From Priapulus caudatus (lineage: Eukaryota > Priapulida > Priapulimorpha > Priapulimorphida > Priapulidae): DNA of 28,976 nucleotides. A model generated the notes under the pieces. The model was not told the origin of the DNA and searched no databases. It was given only the letters and a program-made list of their open reading frames with translations. The number at the start of each line of letters is the position of its first letter. The first letter of the stretch is position 1. Where the stretch lies: positions 16,704 through 45,679 of the forward strand of contig NW_014578053.1 in the NCBI RefSeq assembly GCF_000485595.1. The letters are read 5' to 3'. Of the stretch, positions 28,798 through 28,976 are shown piece by piece. Made by a program: the position numbers and the translations under genes.

Positions 28798-28976
28798 GTA
28801 CGAAACACGCTTACTTTGTTCGTAGAGAATTGCTGACTAATCGCATCTGGACACGGCTTCAGAAACATTGGTTAGCTAACTGTCCAAGCACTGATATTTA
28901 AAACCTAAGGTTTTTAGCTCATCTGACATAGTCAGATGCAGCTTGTAGAATCGCATGATCGTCCGTCCGTCCGTCC
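28798..28976 (+). other. LIAS intron 5, cut by the window end
   Basis: Intronic sequence beginning GTACGA. No further exon is reached before the window ends in repeat copy C. Confidence 0.85.
28911..28976 (+). mobile_element. Dispersed repeat, copy C (start only)
   Basis: The same 5' start as copy B: TTTTTAGCTCATCTGAC, the hairpin partner GTCAGATG, and CAGCTTGTAGAATCGCATGA leading into GTCCGTCCGTCC. It is truncated by the end of the window. It differs from B by a single base (A for G) in the hairpin loop over the first 50 bases or so. Confidence 0.88.

Overview
This is a eukaryotic, almost certainly animal, nuclear window. It has split genes with GT-AG introns, abundant microsatellites, several minisatellites and dispersed transposon-like repeats in an AT-leaning background. 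Two genes are recognisable by their protein motifs. The species cannot be fixed from this sequence. Gene content and repeat style fit an invertebrate bilaterian, probably marine, and that is inference.

Layout. Positions 1 to about 10,797 hold no gene I can support; this stretch is simple-sequence DNA, several minisatellites and unique AT-rich sequence. On the minus strand, 22,966 down to 10,798, lies a three-exon gene for a Trm9/ALKBH8-type tRNA methyltransferase, best matched to TRMT9B. Exon 1 (22801-22966) and exon 2 (18914-19209) encode the conserved SAM-binding fold. The very large GC-rich exon 3 (10798-13083) encodes a long low-complexity region and the family's C-terminal RYYHVF...NWC segment. 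The joined reading frame is about 915 codons. Intron 2 carries a 2.37 kb fold-back element (15196-17563) with an 8-bp target-site duplication, plus a minisatellite that repeats the exon 2 splice donor.

Head to head with TRMT9B on the plus strand is the 5' half of lipoyl synthase (LIAS), read over four certain exons (27264-27430, 27827-27920, 28252-28332, 28641-28797). A plausible first exon lies at 24377-24460. Both iron-sulfur cysteine motifs are present. The gene runs off the right edge of the window. The two start codons are about 1.4 kb apart, so the interval may hold a divergent promoter; a perfect CRE and a Grainyhead-type palindrome lie just upstream of the proposed LIAS start.

A dispersed repeat of about 0.57 kb occurs as two inverted copies (20448-21026 and 25737-26296) flanking this divergent promoter region. 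A third copy begins at 28911 and is cut by the window end. The copies carry AGGTCA-type direct repeats resembling nuclear-receptor sites. The two proteins act in unrelated pathways: tRNA wobble-uridine modification or its neuronal derivative, and mitochondrial lipoate synthesis. Their pairing looks like neighbourhood, not a functional cassette. All calls were made by reading; no alignment or database search was run.
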